This document shows, one piece after another, positions 1 to 11,298 of a stretch of 64,000 nt of DNA (position 1 is the stretch's first letter; every line of letters starts with the position of its first letter). Under the pieces are notes generated by a model. The model had not been told where the DNA came from. It did no database searches and saw nothing but the letters and a program-made list of their open reading frames with translations. The DNA comes from Akkermansia muciniphila (GTDB lineage Bacteria > Verrucomicrobiota > Verrucomicrobiia > Verrucomicrobiales > Verrucomicrobiaceae), in contig CAMCWM010000005.1 in NCBI GenBank assembly GCA_945882215.1, positions 1 through 64,000 of the forward strand. Direction: 5' to 3'. The position numbers and the translations under genes were made by a program.

Positions 1-966
1 CATGCAGTAGGCGTAACCAACAATCGTGCCGGTAAGCAGGATGATTTTCGCCATGTTGTCGATGTGCTTCGGCGTGATGAGGTCGTCCAAACCGTAGATG
101 CGGCGGCAGGGGATCATCAGAGTGAGCACCATCGCGAAGCCACCAAAGATGGCGCCAGCGACGAAGTAAGGTGGGAAGATCGTGGTGTGCCAACCGGGAA
201 CGACGGAGGTGGCGAAGTCGAAGGACACGACGGAGTGCACGGAAAGCACCAGTGGTGTCGAAAGAGCGGCCAACAGCATGTAGCCAGTCTCGTAGTGGCT
301 CCAGTGGCGGTTGCCACCGCGCCAGCCGAGGGCAAACAGGCCGTAGAGGAATTTTTTCAGGCCGGGACGGCAGCGGTCACGCAGCGTGGCAAGATCCGGC
401 ACGAGGCCAAGGAACCAGAACACGAGTGAGACGGAGAAATACGTCGAAACGGCAAACACGTCCCACAGCAGGGGCGATTTGAAGTTCTGCCAGATGGCGT
501 TGGCATTCGGGATCGGCGCGAGGAACCACACCATCCACACACGACCGACGTGGAAGGCAGGGAACAAGCCCGCGCACATCACGGCGAAGATCGTCATGGC
601 TTCCGCAGCACGATTGACGGACGTGCGCCACTTCTGACGGGTGAGGAAGAGAATGGCGGAGATGAGCGTGCCGGCGTGGCCGATGCCGATCCAGAACACG
701 AAGTTCGTGATGTCCCAAGCCCAGGCGACTGGCTGTTTCTGCCCCCACACACCGACGCCGGTGGAGATGAGGTAGGTGAAACAGAACACCATGACACCCG
801 TGAGGATCACACTTGGGATAAACAGCAGCCACCAAAGGGCGGGCTGCTTGTTTTCCACGATGCCGCAGATGCGATTCGTGATCCATGAGTAGGAGCGGTT
901 GTTGAGAACCAACGGCTCACGGTCGAGGATACGCGGGGTGTTTGAGGCTGGGGCGGAAGCGTCCAT
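1..966 (-). CDS. actC: Alternative complex III NrfD-like integral membrane subunit (ActC-type), truncated at window edge
   Basis: Minus-strand reading from ATG at 966 gives [46 protein letters not shown]..., a multi-TM NrfD-like protein directly downstream of the actB-like gene; no stop inside the window. Confidence 0.85.
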   Translation of the reverse strand, partial: MDASAPASNTPRILDREPLVLNNRSYSWITNRICGIVENKQPALWWLLFIPSVILTGVMVFCFTYLISTGVGVWGQKQPVAWAWDITNFVFWIGIGHAGTLISAILFLTRQKWRTSVNRAAEAMTIFAVMCAGLFPAFHVGRVWMVWFLAPIPNANAIWQNFKSPLLWDVFAVSTYFSVSLVFWFLGLVPDLATLRDRCRPGLKKFLYGLFALGWRGGNRHWSHYETGYMLLAALSTPLVLSVHSVVSFDFATSVVPGWHTTIFPPYFVAGAIFGGFAMVLTLMIPCRRIYGLDDLITPKHIDNMAKIILLTGTIVGYAYCM

Positions 967-975
967 GTGTCCGGT

Positions 976-3900
976 TTAGAATTGATTGTTGCTCCACACG
1001 GCGATGTCTTCCGCGCCGGGCATGTTCTTGTTCGGATTGCGCAGACGGGCGAGGTAGCTCGTGCGCGGGCGGGTGCCGATGTATTTGAGCACTTGGTAAT
1101 CACGCGGGGAGGCCTTCGATTTGACGACGGCGGATTTTGGATCGGCCAGGTCACCGAAGACGATGGCGTCAGCCGGGCAGGACTGCTGGCAGGCGGTTTT
1201 GACGCTGTCGGTGGGCACGCGGAAGTTCTTGGAATCGCGCTGCACCTGCTTCTGCAGGATTTTGGCGGTCTCGATGCGCTGCACGCAATACGTGCATTTC
1301 TCAATGACACCACGCATGCGGACGGTGACGTTCGGGTTGCGCTGAAGGCGGAGGCTTTCATCTTCCTTCTTCTCGCCGAGCGGGCCGGCGTAAAGATTGC
1401 CGACTTTCATGCCGAGCACGGTTGTGTCGATCAGCGGGTTGCGCTTGTTGTAGTCAAACCAATTGAAGCGGCGGGCGGTGTAAGGGCAGTTGTTGGCGCA
1501 GTAGCGCGTGCCGATGCAGCGGTTGTAGGCCATCGCGTTGAGGCCGTCGTCGGTGTGGACGGTGGCATTCACAGGGCAGACGGTTTCGCACGGCGCTGCT
1601 TCACATTGCTGGCAGGCCATCGGCTGATGCACCATCTCGGCGTTCTCAAGCTGCTCGGGCGTCGGATCATCGACGGCATACGTGCTTTCCTGAGCGACCT
1701 CGTTCTTGCCCCACTTCGAAACGGCGAAATAGCGGTCCATGCGGATCCACTGCATCACGCGTCCTTTGCGAACCTGGTCTTTGCCGACGACGGGAATGTT
1801 GTTCTCGCTCTGGCAGGCAACGATGCACGCCGTGCAGCCGATGCACTTGCTGAGATCAATGGTCATGCCCCACTGATGCTGCTTCTCGTAATCGAAACCG
1901 GCTGGGTTCTCTTCGGAACGCACGCCAACCTGGCCTTTGTAGAAGGAAATGTTTTCCGGGATATGGCCGTCCATGCCGGTCTTCTGCGCAAACGCCACAT
2001 CCTTGTTGAAGGTGTCGAGCGTGCCTTCGCGATACACCGCGCGGCCTTCCATCGTGTTTTGATCCTGCGTGATGGCGAGTTCAGCGACGGTAGGCAGCAC
2101 TTCGATCTTCGCACCGCCCAAGACAAACGCGCCGGGCTGCTTGCGCAGCACATAAGCGTTCACACCACGCTGGCTGCCGACAGTGCCGACGCCCTTCTGG
2201 CCGTAGCCAAGGGGCAAAGTGATGGAATTGGAAACATGGCCGGGAGCTTCAATTGCCGGGATTTCGATTTCAGCGCCACCGACGGAAATCCTGACGTTCT
2301 GGCCTTCCTTGAGGCCCAGACGGCGGAACGTGACGGAACCGATCCACGCCGCGTTGTCCCAAGTGAGTTTCGTCACGGGATCGGGAGCTTCCTGAAGCCA
2401 GGCGTTGTTGGTGTAACGGCCATCAAACACGCTGGAGTCAGCCACAAGCACCACTTCGAGCGAATCGTCCGTCGGAGCCGCAGCAGGCTTGGCCTTGGCA
2501 ACGATTCCGGCAACAGCGGCGACATTGGGAGCCGCGCTGGCTTTGGCGAAGACGGAGCCTTTGAGGAAGCCGTCGCGCAGGGTGAAATTCCACTTCGCTT
2601 CGTCAAGACCACCAGAGACAGCGGCAAAAGTGTCGCGAACTGCGGTGTATGCAGCGTCTTCGGCCGGAGCTGCCGCAGGGGCCGGGGCCGCACCTGCCAC
2701 AGGAGCAGCGGCAGGGGCTGCAACTTCGACTGGGCCCAGTTTTTTGCGGCCCAGCAGAGCGAGGAGAACTTCAATCTTGCTCGCACCATCAAACAGAGGA
2801 GCAATCATCGGCTGAACGATGGAGTAGGTGCCGTCAGCGGCACGAGCATCGCCCCATGTTTCCAGATAATGTGCCGCCGGGATGTGCAGTGCCGCGTGGC
2901 GTGCCGTGTGGTTCTTGAGCATGCCGACGTGAACAAGCTTCACGCCTTTTTCAGTGATGAGCTTCGCGAACGCCTCGGCGTCCGGTGCGTCGTAGTAAAG
3001 GCTGGCAGGAGTGAGAGAAACGAGAGTCTTGATCTGACCACCGGAAACAGCGGCCTGAAGCTCGGCAAAGCCACCCATTTCGGGGGCCGGGCTGTCCTGG
3101 AGCAGTTCGATCGTCGAACCGTAGGCACCGAGAGCATTGTTGATCGAGGCGACGAGTGCGTGAACTTCGGCACCATAGCGGGAGCCCGCGAGAACAACAG
3201 CCTTGCCCTTGTTGTCGATCAAATCGCGAACCGCCGGGGCGATCCACTCTTTGAGGCCGGCAGGAGCCGTGTCAGCCAGCGCTTTGGCAGAAGCATCTCC
3301 CATCGCTTCAGCGATTACCGCCGCAGCGACCGGGATCAAGCTGGCCGCGAGTGGCTTGCGATGATCGGCCATGCCGCCGGTAAGGGTGTAACGATTTTCA
3401 AGGACGTAGAGGCGGTTCATGTCCGCCGTCTTGGCATCTTTGGCACGATGTTTCGTGAAGGCGGCGATCGGTTCGCCTGCAACCGGGTCAACACCGAGGA
3501 AATCGCAGTCCAACGAGAGGATGCGCATCGCGGAGCCGAGCTTCACGAAGGGCTTCACACCCGCGCCAAGGACTTCCTTGTTCGCTGCGGCCAAACCTTC
3601 GCCACCGACGGCTTCGTACTGAAACAGTTTCACCTGTGGGTAAGCGGCCTTCACTTCAGCGAGCAGACGCACATAAGTCGGCGAAGTCGTGGCACCCGCG
3701 ACGATGCCGAGGCTGGCACCGGAGGTTTTTTTGGCTTCCGCGATCGCAGCAGCGATCAAATCGTTCGCCTTGGCCCAGGAGAGCTCTTTGCCAGCGCCAA
3801 GAGGCTTCTGGGAGCGCTCAGGATCGTAAAGATCGAGCACGGAAGCTTGGGCGAAGCTGTCAACACCGCCTCCAAGCGGATGGAGCGGATTGCCCGTGAC

Positions 3901-4263
3901 GTGTGTCGGACGGCCTTCGTGTGTGGTGACGACGAGAGGCGTGGCACCACCGCTGCGCGGCATCGTGGTGGCGTAGAGGAGCGGCTTGCCCGGAATCATC
4001 CACTCCACATGCTGGGTGTACGGCAGGATCGTGGTCAGCGGACGGCGGCAGCTTGCCAGACCCATCATGCCCACGCTGGCACCCATGATTTTCAAAAACT
4101 CACGGCGGCCGCTTTCGCGTTCTTCTTCGGTCAAGGTGTCGCCAGCAGGAAACTCGCGACCCAGGTTCTTGAGAAAATCTTCACGACGATCCAGTTCGGA
4201 GACACTGCGCACGTAGCGCTTGGCGTTCTGCGGCTCCTCGGGATGCTTCCAAATGCGTTTCAT
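976..4263 (-). CDS. actB: Molybdopterin-oxidoreductase-like / 4Fe-4S ferredoxin fusion subunit of alternative complex III (ActB-type)
   Basis: 1095 aa; CIGCTACIVACQSENNIPVVG, CQQCEAAPCETVCPVNAT, CIGTRYCANNCPYTARRFNW cluster motifs at the C-terminal half; N-terminal molybdopterin-like region; gene order actA-actB-actC. Confidence 0.92.
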   Translation of the reverse strand: MKRIWKHPEEPQNAKRYVRSVSELDRREDFLKNLGREFPAGDTLTEEERESGRREFLKIMGASVGMMGLASCRRPLTTILPYTQHVEWMIPGKPLLYATTMPRSGGATPLVVTTHEGRPTHVTGNPLHPLGGGVDSFAQASVLDLYDPERSQKPLGAGKELSWAKANDLIAAAIAEAKKTSGASLGIVAGATTSPTYVRLLAEVKAAYPQVKLFQYEAVGGEGLAAANKEVLGAGVKPFVKLGSAMRILSLDCDFLGVDPVAGEPIAAFTKHRAKDAKTADMNRLYVLENRYTLTGGMADHRKPLAASLIPVAAAVIAEAMGDASAKALADTAPAGLKEWIAPAVRDLIDNKGKAVVLAGSRYGAEVHALVASINNALGAYGSTIELLQDSPAPEMGGFAELQAAVSGGQIKTLVSLTPASLYYDAPDAEAFAKLITEKGVKLVHVGMLKNHTARHAALHIPAAHYLETWGDARAADGTYSIVQPMIAPLFDGASKIEVLLALLGRKKLGPVEVAAPAAAPVAGAAPAPAAAPAEDAAYTAVRDTFAAVSGGLDEAKWNFTLRDGFLKGSVFAKASAAPNVAAVAGIVAKAKPAAAPTDDSLEVVLVADSSVFDGRYTNNAWLQEAPDPVTKLTWDNAAWIGSVTFRRLGLKEGQNVRISVGGAEIEIPAIEAPGHVSNSITLPLGYGQKGVGTVGSQRGVNAYVLRKQPGAFVLGGAKIEVLPTVAELAITQDQNTMEGRAVYREGTLDTFNKDVAFAQKTGMDGHIPENISFYKGQVGVRSEENPAGFDYEKQHQWGMTIDLSKCIGCTACIVACQSENNIPVVGKDQVRKGRVMQWIRMDRYFAVSKWGKNEVAQESTYAVDDPTPEQLENAEMVHQPMACQQCEAAPCETVCPVNATVHTDDGLNAMAYNRCIGTRYCANNCPYTARRFNWFDYNKRNPLIDTTVLGMKVGNLYAGPLGEKKEDESLRLQRNPNVTVRMRGVIEKCTYCVQRIETAKILQKQVQRDSKNFRVPTDSVKTACQQSCPADAIVFGDLADPKSAVVKSKASPRDYQVLKYIGTRPRTSYLARLRNPNKNMPGAEDIAVWSNNQF

Positions 4264-4288
4264 GTGTCAGGAAAAAAGGGTCGCGGGG

Positions 4289-5095
4289 TTAGCGGTGGCA
4301 GGCGGTGCAGGATTCCGGCGGCTGAATCTGCCAGTGCTTCTTGATCTGGGTGCCCACTTCAGTCTGAGTCACTTCTTTGCCGTAAGTTTTTTCGGCGAGT
4401 GCGAGGAGCTGCTCAAGGCCGTCGGCCTTGGCACCTTCACCAGCGATCACGGTGGCGATTTCGCCCGCTGGAACCTTTTTGTCGAGCAGACCCTTGTAGA
4501 AATCGGCGCGCTTCAGATCGGAGGGTTTGAAGTTTAAATTGGTGATGTGCTCAAGCGGACGCAGGTTCTTCTCAGGGTTGCGGTGGCAGTCAAGGCACCA
4601 GCCCATGGACTGCGGCTGGTCGTGGCGGACGACTTCCATCTCATTGATCTTGCCGTGGCAGGAAACGCAGGAGACGCCGCGGTTGAGGTGGGCACTATGA
4701 TTGAAATACACATAGTCAGGCGCCTTGTGCACCTTGACCCACGGGATGGACTTGCCGGTTTCGTTGGCCTTGATGACCAGTTCCAGCTTGGGAGAATTGC
4801 TGCGGATGTTGCCCTTGCCCGGGCCGTGGCAGTTGAAACAGGTCTGGTTCGTCGGAACGTTCGAGTGGCTGGAGACTTCGCCAAAGCTGTGACAATAGCG
4901 GCAGTCGAGGCCGAGCTGTCCGGCGTGAATCTTGTGCGAGAAAGGCACCGGCTGCGTCGGCTCGTAACCCACGCGTGTGTATTTCGGTGTGAAGTAATAG
5001 GCGACGCCGACACTCACGCCAAAGGCAATGAACACGACGGCAATGGCTACCTTGAGCGGCAGCCAGTTGGTCCAACGCGGAAAAAAGTTACCCAT
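4289..5095 (-). CDS. actA: Pentaheme cytochrome c subunit of alternative complex III (ActA-type)
   Basis: Five CxxCH motifs (CRYCH, CFNCH, CVSCH, CLDCH, CTACH) and an N-terminal TM segment. Confidence 0.9.
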   Translation of the reverse strand: MGNFFPRWTNWLPLKVAIAVVFIAFGVSVGVAYYFTPKYTRVGYEPTQPVPFSHKIHAGQLGLDCRYCHSFGEVSSHSNVPTNQTCFNCHGPGKGNIRSNSPKLELVIKANETGKSIPWVKVHKAPDYVYFNHSAHLNRGVSCVSCHGKINEMEVVRHDQPQSMGWCLDCHRNPEKNLRPLEHITNLNFKPSDLKRADFYKGLLDKKVPAGEIATVIAGEGAKADGLEQLLALAEKTYGKEVTQTEVGTQIKKHWQIQPPESCTACHR

Positions 5096-5269
5096 AGAAA
5101 ATGTCAGCAGATGAGCTTGTGAAAAATTTCACAAGGATTCCCAGAATAGGGAAGCGGCAACAGGTTTGCAACCGTCATCTTGATTTTTTTGAACTTTTGT
5201 GTGCATGGCTTGTCCTGTTGCGATTCCGTCGCAAAAAATCGCCTTTTTCAGGCGGGGAATTACTCATCC

Positions 5270-6313
5270 TCAGCCCCACTCGATCCAGAGCAGCTTGCGT
5301 TCAAAATCCAACGTCACGCGGTAGTCCTCCAGCAGGTAGGTTCCGAGACGCGATGGCCCCGGCATCACATCCACCTCGGCAAATGGGTAGTACGAGCCGA
5401 ACAAGCCGAGCGCCATGAACTCCAGCACCCGCACCTTCGCTTGATCCGGCGTTTGAGCACCGCCAACGCCGGTGATCAGGTAGTTTCCACCCACATGCCA
5501 GCCACCATCCTTGTAACCGAGCACTTGGGCCACCCGTTGATCAAGCTGCACACCGAAGACAGAGCCGGAATCGACCACTGCTTCCCACGCGACCTTGCCG
5601 TACTTCAAGACCGTCGTCGGCACGCCGCTCTTCATGCTGAAGCTTGTCTTGTGCAGATGCTTGCGCTGCTGGCCTGGGTAACTGCGGGTAAAGCCAAACT
5701 CGACCTCCTCCTTCAAAAAATCGAGCGTCAGGTATTTGCAGTGATTCGCCGCCAGGTGCACGCCGAGCACCGAAACGCCGAGATGTTCCTTCAAAATGCC
5801 GGTTCCCCACGCGGTGCGCTGCATGCGCACGATGCAAGGCAGGTTCTCCAGCTTCCACGGCCCGATCTGCACCGTGGGGATCAAGGCCGCCATGCCCGGT
5901 TCTTTGCCAAGCACGCCCGCCATGGTCGGCCGCACTTGGGGCACCGTCCGCAACCCATATTCCACCGCTTGTTCCGCATCGAACACGCTGAAGGTCGCCC
6001 CGGTATCGAACATGAACTTCTTCGGTTTGCGCCCGTTCAGGCTGACTTTGATGTGTGGGATGCCGTTCTCGTAATACATCGGCACTTTGAGCACGCCCTC
6101 GGGCGGCGGCACGCTGTGGGTGCGCACGCTCAAGCCTGCTTTGGTCACCTTCAACTCCGAAGCCGGCACCGCCTGCGATTGAAGCTGCTTCTGCATTTCC
6201 GCCGGCACCGCCTCGTTTTTTACCGCGAAAGAGTCCGCGCAGCCTGCGGCACCCAGCACCACAATGATCATCTGCGCGATTCGCAGTCCGGTGCTCCAAG
6301 TGAGTTGGTTCAT
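5270..6313 (-). CDS. Retropepsin-like aspartic protease domain protein
   Basis: Signal-like N-terminus from MNQLTWSTGL (ATG at 6313); FMFDTGATFSVFDAEQA and AVVDSGSVFGVQLD resemble aspartyl protease active-site motifs. Confidence 0.7.
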   Translation of the reverse strand: MNQLTWSTGLRIAQMIIVVLGAAGCADSFAVKNEAVPAEMQKQLQSQAVPASELKVTKAGLSVRTHSVPPPEGVLKVPMYYENGIPHIKVSLNGRKPKKFMFDTGATFSVFDAEQAVEYGLRTVPQVRPTMAGVLGKEPGMAALIPTVQIGPWKLENLPCIVRMQRTAWGTGILKEHLGVSVLGVHLAANHCKYLTLDFLKEEVEFGFTRSYPGQQRKHLHKTSFSMKSGVPTTVLKYGKVAWEAVVDSGSVFGVQLDQRVAQVLGYKDGGWHVGGNYLITGVGGAQTPDQAKVRVLEFMALGLFGSYYPFAEVDVMPGPSRLGTYLLEDYRVTLDFERKLLWIEWG

Positions 6314-6422
6314 GCGGCGCAAGCCATCCACGCGGCACGCATTTCTGTCAACACGCGCAAATCGCACACAAATCCTTGTGCGCACAGACGTACTGTCGGA
6401 GGTTTCCGCTTCACCGACCTGA

Positions 6423-7721
6423 ATGACCGCCTATTTAATCCGCCGCCTGCTGCTCATCCCGCCGACACTTGTCGGCATGACGCTGGTGGTGTTTTTCATC
6501 ATCCGCTTCACTCCGGGCGGGCCGATGGAGCAGGCGCTGCTGGAGGCGCGCATGAAGAGCGATGGCCAGCGCGGCGGCAGCAGCCGGCAGCAGTCGAGTG
6601 GATTGACTCCGCAACAGCTTTTGAAGCTCCAGGAGCAGTACGGCCACGATAAACCCTTCCTCATCGCCTACGCCTCGTGGCTGGGCGCCTGGCCTAAAGA
6701 CACGAATCGTTCCCGCGCCGACTTTGCGGAAGGTAAATCGGAAACCGAGGTCAAATTGCCCGGCACGGCGAATGTGGTGACGGTGAAGCGCAATGCGAAG
6801 GATGAGGCGGAAATCGTGCCTCTCAAGGAAGTGGACACCTCGGTCTGGCGGGCACGCATCATCACGCCGGAAAAACAGAAGCAGGAGTGGGAGAAGGCCA
6901 ATCCCGGCCAGAAGCTCGACAAACCGCAGCCGTATGTGGCGCTGATCTACCAACCGAAATTCGCCGGCGTGCTACAGGGCAACCTGGGCGACTCCACACG
7001 CTATTCGGAGCCGGTTTGGACGATGATGAAGCGCCGTTTCCCGATCTCGCTCTTCTACGGCGTGATGTCGATCATCCTCACTTACATGGTGTGCGTGCCG
7101 CTGGGCGTGCTGAAGGCCATCAAACATCGCACGCCGGTCGATACAGCCACTTCAGTGCTCATTTTCTTCGGTTACGCGATTCCAGGCTTCGTGCTCGGTG
7201 TGTTTCTGATGGTGCTGTTTGCCGCGCGGCTGCGCTGGTTCCCGCTGGAGGGCTTTGTGAGCGTGGATTTCGCGGAACTTGGCTTTTTTGGCAAAATCTA
7301 CGATCTCTTCCATCATGCCTTCCTGCCGCTGTGCTGCTACATGGTCGGCAGTTTCGCCGGATTGACGATGCTGGTGAAGAACAACCTGCTCGATCAGCTC
7401 GCCAGCGATTATGTGCGCACCGCTGTGGCGAAGGGCGTGGAGTTCAAAAAGGCCGTCATCGGCCATGCGCTGCGGAATTCCTTCATTCCAGCCGCCGCCA
7501 CGATGGGCCAGGCGCTCACGGTGCTCGTGGCGGGCAGTTTCTTGATCGAGCGCATCTTCGACATCGACGGCTTTGGCCTCATGGGCTTCAACGCTTTGTT
7601 GGAAAAGGATTACCCCATTGTCATGGGCACCGTCACGGTTGGCGGGCTGCTGCTCATGCTCGGCAACGTGCTCTCCGACATGATCACCGCCCGGCTCGAT
7701 CCGCGCATTCGATTTGAGTGA
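6423..7721 (+). CDS. Peptide ABC transporter permease (OppB/YejB-type)
   Basis: MTAYLIRRLLLIPPTLVGMTLVVFFIIRFTPGGPMEQ... typical DppB/YejB start; C-terminal binding-protein-dependent permease region; followed by overlapping permease, SBP and two ATPases. Confidence 0.92.
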   Translation: MTAYLIRRLLLIPPTLVGMTLVVFFIIRFTPGGPMEQALLEARMKSDGQRGGSSRQQSSGLTPQQLLKLQEQYGHDKPFLIAYASWLGAWPKDTNRSRADFAEGKSETEVKLPGTANVVTVKRNAKDEAEIVPLKEVDTSVWRARIITPEKQKQEWEKANPGQKLDKPQPYVALIYQPKFAGVLQGNLGDSTRYSEPVWTMMKRRFPISLFYGVMSIILTYMVCVPLGVLKAIKHRTPVDTATSVLIFFGYAIPGFVLGVFLMVLFAARLRWFPLEGFVSVDFAELGFFGKIYDLFHHAFLPLCCYMVGSFAGLTMLVKNNLLDQLASDYVRTAVAKGVEFKKAVIGHALRNSFIPAAATMGQALTVLVAGSFLIERIFDIDGFGLMGFNALLEKDYPIVMGTVTVGGLLLMLGNVLSDMITARLDPRIRFE

Positions 7722-9241
7722 TGAACCGCAAGCTCTCCATCACCGCGATCCTTCTCGGCGCTCTCGCGATCCTCGGCGAGTTATGCGGACTGCTGATTCC
7801 GACGGTGTCGTGGTTCTTCAGCAATGGCCGCGTGTTTGGATGGGCGAGTTCGGCGCTCTTGATCGTCGGTGGCGTGCTGGGGTTGCTGTTCCTGCCGCGT
7901 GAGATCCGCTGGACGCCGGTCACCTTGCAGCGCTTCCGCCGTTTCCGCAGCATCGGACGCGGCTGGTGGTCGTTCCGCATTCTGCTGGCCTTGATCGCGC
8001 TGGCGATGCTGGATCAAATCATCGTCGGCAAGCGGGCGCTCATGGTGCGCTGCGATGGGAAGACGACTTTCCCGGCTTTTGTGACGAAGCGCTACCAAGC
8101 GCAGGATTTTGGCCTCCAAGGCGAGCAGGAGGTGAGTTATCGCGAGCTAAAGCAGCAGTTGAGCAAGGAGAAGCGTGGCTTTGTGCTCATGCCGCTCGTG
8201 CCGTGGGACCCGGTGCTCGATTCAGACACGCTGCAATCCATCACACTGGAGCAGCGCGATGGAAAGTGGTTCAAACCCGGCGATGCGGAGCCGTACTCCG
8301 GCCGCGCACGCACCTCGTATGTGGATGCGCCAACGCAGAAGCACACGGACACGCGTTTCCGCAAGGGCGTGCCCGATGGCGAGTCGCAAGGCTACGCGAA
8401 AAACGGTGCGCTGGCGTTTTCGGCTTTCTACAAGGCGGGCGTGAAGGATCGCGAGAAATGGACGGGCGAGATGCCGCAGGAGGAATTTGAGAAGGCGGCG
8501 GTCACACCTTATGAAGTGACGATTTACCCACCAATCCCGCCGCTGTGGAAGGCGAGCCATTATCTCGGCACGGACAGCAAGGGCTGGGATGTGCTGGCGC
8601 AGATTTACGGCGGCTGGCAGGTCAATCTGAAGGCCATCGTGCTCTACCTGGCCTTCACCTACGGTGTCGGCATGATCATTGGCTCGCTCATGGGCTTCCT
8701 CGGTGGCGTGTTCGACATCACCTTTCAGCGCATCATCGAAATCATCGAGGAACTGCCCTTCCTCTACATCGTGATGATCGTGGTGAGCATCATCACCGTG
8801 GCGGAGATGAATCTCGTCATCCTGCTGGCTGTGATCTGCCTCTTCTCGTGGACGAGCCTCACTTACTCGCTGCGTGCGCTGGCCTACAAGGAGAAGGAGC
8901 GCGACTACATCTCCGCCGCCCGCCTGCAAGGAGCGAGCACCTGGCGCATCCTCACGCGCTACCTGCTGCCGAACATGCTCGCCACCGTGGTCACGCAGGT
9001 GCCGTTCAGTGTCGCGGGCATCATTTCATCCATCACCGCGCTCGCCTTCCTCGGCTTCGGCCTGCCGGAGACGTACCCGCAATGGGGCTGGCTGTTTGAC
9101 GACGGCGTGAACCATCTCTCCGCGCTGTGGATCTCCACCTCGATGTTCGCCGCGATGGTTTTCATCCTCCTCCTCGTCACCTTCGTCGGCGAGGCGCTGC
9201 GGGAGGCCTTTGATCCGAAGAAGTTCACGACTTACCAATGA
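7718..9241 (+). CDS. Peptide ABC transporter permease (OppC/YejE-type) with an extended extracytoplasmic insertion
   Basis: ATGA overlap with upstream permease; GTDSKGWDVLAQIYGGWQVNLKAIVL and EELPFLYIVMIVVSIITVAEMN typical of YejE/OppC. Confidence 0.92.
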   Translation: MMNRKLSITAILLGALAILGELCGLLIPTVSWFFSNGRVFGWASSALLIVGGVLGLLFLPREIRWTPVTLQRFRRFRSIGRGWWSFRILLALIALAMLDQIIVGKRALMVRCDGKTTFPAFVTKRYQAQDFGLQGEQEVSYRELKQQLSKEKRGFVLMPLVPWDPVLDSDTLQSITLEQRDGKWFKPGDAEPYSGRARTSYVDAPTQKHTDTRFRKGVPDGESQGYAKNGALAFSAFYKAGVKDREKWTGEMPQEEFEKAAVTPYEVTIYPPIPPLWKASHYLGTDSKGWDVLAQIYGGWQVNLKAIVLYLAFTYGVGMIIGSLMGFLGGVFDITFQRIIEIIEELPFLYIVMIVVSIITVAEMNLVILLAVICLFSWTSLTYSLRALAYKEKERDYISAARLQGASTWRILTRYLLPNMLATVVTQVPFSVAGIISSITALAFLGFGLPETYPQWGWLFDDGVNHLSALWISTSMFAAMVFILLLVTFVGEALREAFDPKKFTTYQ

Positions 9242-11298
9242 AGTTCTCTGTTTCCAGTTCGCTGTTCGCAGTTTTGCTCGCCACCTTGCTTGGCGGGGCG
9301 CTGTATGCGGCCGATTTCCCGCCTTACGACGGCACGAAGGAGCGCGAGGCGTTTTGGGGCTTCTACAACAAGAAGGTGCTGGAGGGTTTGCAGAGCCAGG
9401 AGAAGGATCTTCCGACTCAAATCGCCAAAGAGGCCGACGTGGTCAAAAAAACCGAGCTGGAGGCCGAACTGGTCAAAGTGCGCGAGCGGTTGAAGAAACC
9501 GGAGTACTTCACCTTTGCGAAGCCGGAGGACATTCCGACTGATTTGAAGTGGGAGGACGGCATGAACGAGCCGGAGATCGGTGATGCGAACGCGAAGAAG
9601 GGCGGCACAATTCGGGATTACATCCTCTCCTTCCCGGCCACGCTGCGTGTGCTCGGTGAGAACAGCAACGGCTCCTTCCGCGGCTATCAATACGACGACG
9701 TGGAAATGTCGCTGATCAATCTGCATCCCGAAACAGGCCGCGTGATCCCGTGCGTGGCGAAGCAGTGGGCCGTCTCGCCAGACAACCGCACCGTTTACTT
9801 CCGCATCGACCCGGACGCGACCTTCTCCGACGGCACGCCCATCGAGGCGGATGATTTCTTCAACCACTTCTACATGCAGCTCAGCGAGTATCCGAAGAAC
9901 CCCTTCGGCAACGAGTGGTATGGCACAAACTACTCAAACATCGCCCGCTACGACGCCCGCACGCTGTCCATCACGCTCACGGATCCAAAGCCACTCGCGC
10001 CGTATTATGTGAGCACCTCGCCGATGTCACGGCACTTCTACCGCGAGTTCGGGCCGGATTTTGAGCAGCGCTATCAATGGCGCTGCCGCCCGAGCGCCGG
10101 ACCGTATGTGATTCACGAGGAGGACATCCAGTTCGGCCGCAGCGTGACGTTATCACGCGTGAAGAACTGGTGGGCGCGGGACAAGAAATTCTACAAGCAC
10201 CGCTTCAACGTGGACCGCATCGTGTATCGCGTGATTCGCCTCCAGGACAAGGTGCTGGAACTCTTCCGCCAGGGCGAGCTCGACGTGGAGCAGCTCATGA
10301 TGGGCATCCCGGAGTACTGGTATGAGAAGCTGGAGATTCCCGAAGTTCACAAAGGCTACATCCACAAGACGAAGTTCTACAACATCTGGCCCGGATCCCA
10401 CGCCGGCCTGTGGCTGAACTGCGCCGTGCCGCCGCTGAACAACAAGGACGTGCGCCTCGGCCTCAGCTACGCCACGAACTACCAAAAAGTCATCGACTTC
10501 GACCTGCGTGGCGATTTCCAGCGACTGAACACTTTCAGCGAAGGCTTCCCGCTCATCGGCGATCCACCGCTCAAAGCGCGGCCCTTCGATGTGCAGCTCG
10601 CCCGCGAGCATTTTGCCAAGGCGGGCTACACGAAGCTCGGCAACGACGGCGTTCTCGTGAACGACAAAGGCGAACGCCTCACCGTGACGATCCTGCATCG
10701 CAAGACCGAGATCGTGCAGAAGGTCATGCAGCGTCTCAAGGAAGAGGCAATCAAAGCCGGCCTCGAATACAAGCTCGAAGGTCTCGAAAGCACGTCCTAC
10801 TTCCAAAAAGCCACGCAGAAGAAACATCAAGCCGCGTCGGTGGCCTTCAGCGTCACGCCGCCGATTCCCGATCACTACCAGGCTTGGCACTCAAAGGACG
10901 CTTTCATGGAAGATGGCAAGACACCGAAGCCGAACACCAACAACCTCACCAGCTTCGCCGATCCGCGCATGGACAAATTCTGCGAGGACGAGCGCCGCGC
11001 GACGACGATTGAGGAGATTCGCCAGGCATCATGGGGTGCGGATCAGATCATTCATGACGAAGCGGCCTGGATTCCCGGCTACGAGCAGAACTATTACCGC
11101 GTGGCCTACTGGCGCTGGGTGAAGTGGCCGGAAAAGACATTCAACGTCGCCGTGAGCGAGCTGCCGATGTCGAATCACCTCCACTGGATCGACGAAGACG
11201 TGAAACGTGAAACCGAGGCTGCGATCCGCAGCGGAAAGACCTTCCCCGAGACCGACCAGGTCTTCGATCACAACCTCAAATCAGGAGGAACCAAGTGA
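9238..11298 (+). CDS. Extracellular solute-binding protein (SBP family 5, YejA-like)
   Basis: Signal peptide; [24 protein letters not shown]..., [20 protein letters not shown]; sits inside the ABC operon. Confidence 0.92.
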   Translation: MKFSVSSSLFAVLLATLLGGALYAADFPPYDGTKEREAFWGFYNKKVLEGLQSQEKDLPTQIAKEADVVKKTELEAELVKVRERLKKPEYFTFAKPEDIPTDLKWEDGMNEPEIGDANAKKGGTIRDYILSFPATLRVLGENSNGSFRGYQYDDVEMSLINLHPETGRVIPCVAKQWAVSPDNRTVYFRIDPDATFSDGTPIEADDFFNHFYMQLSEYPKNPFGNEWYGTNYSNIARYDARTLSITLTDPKPLAPYYVSTSPMSRHFYREFGPDFEQRYQWRCRPSAGPYVIHEEDIQFGRSVTLSRVKNWWARDKKFYKHRFNVDRIVYRVIRLQDKVLELFRQGELDVEQLMMGIPEYWYEKLEIPEVHKGYIHKTKFYNIWPGSHAGLWLNCAVPPLNNKDVRLGLSYATNYQKVIDFDLRGDFQRLNTFSEGFPLIGDPPLKARPFDVQLAREHFAKAGYTKLGNDGVLVNDKGERLTVTILHRKTEIVQKVMQRLKEEAIKAGLEYKLEGLESTSYFQKATQKKHQAASVAFSVTPPIPDHYQAWHSKDAFMEDGKTPKPNTNNLTSFADPRMDKFCEDERRATTIEEIRQASWGADQIIHDEAAWIPGYEQNYYRVAYWRWVKWPEKTFNVAVSELPMSNHLHWIDEDVKRETEAAIRSGKTFPETDQVFDHNLKSGGTK

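Noticed and set aside
967-4344. 1125-aa + strand ORF opposite actB
   Set aside because: Antisense to a clear ActB-like coding sequence; composition is what high-GC codon bias gives on the opposite strand.
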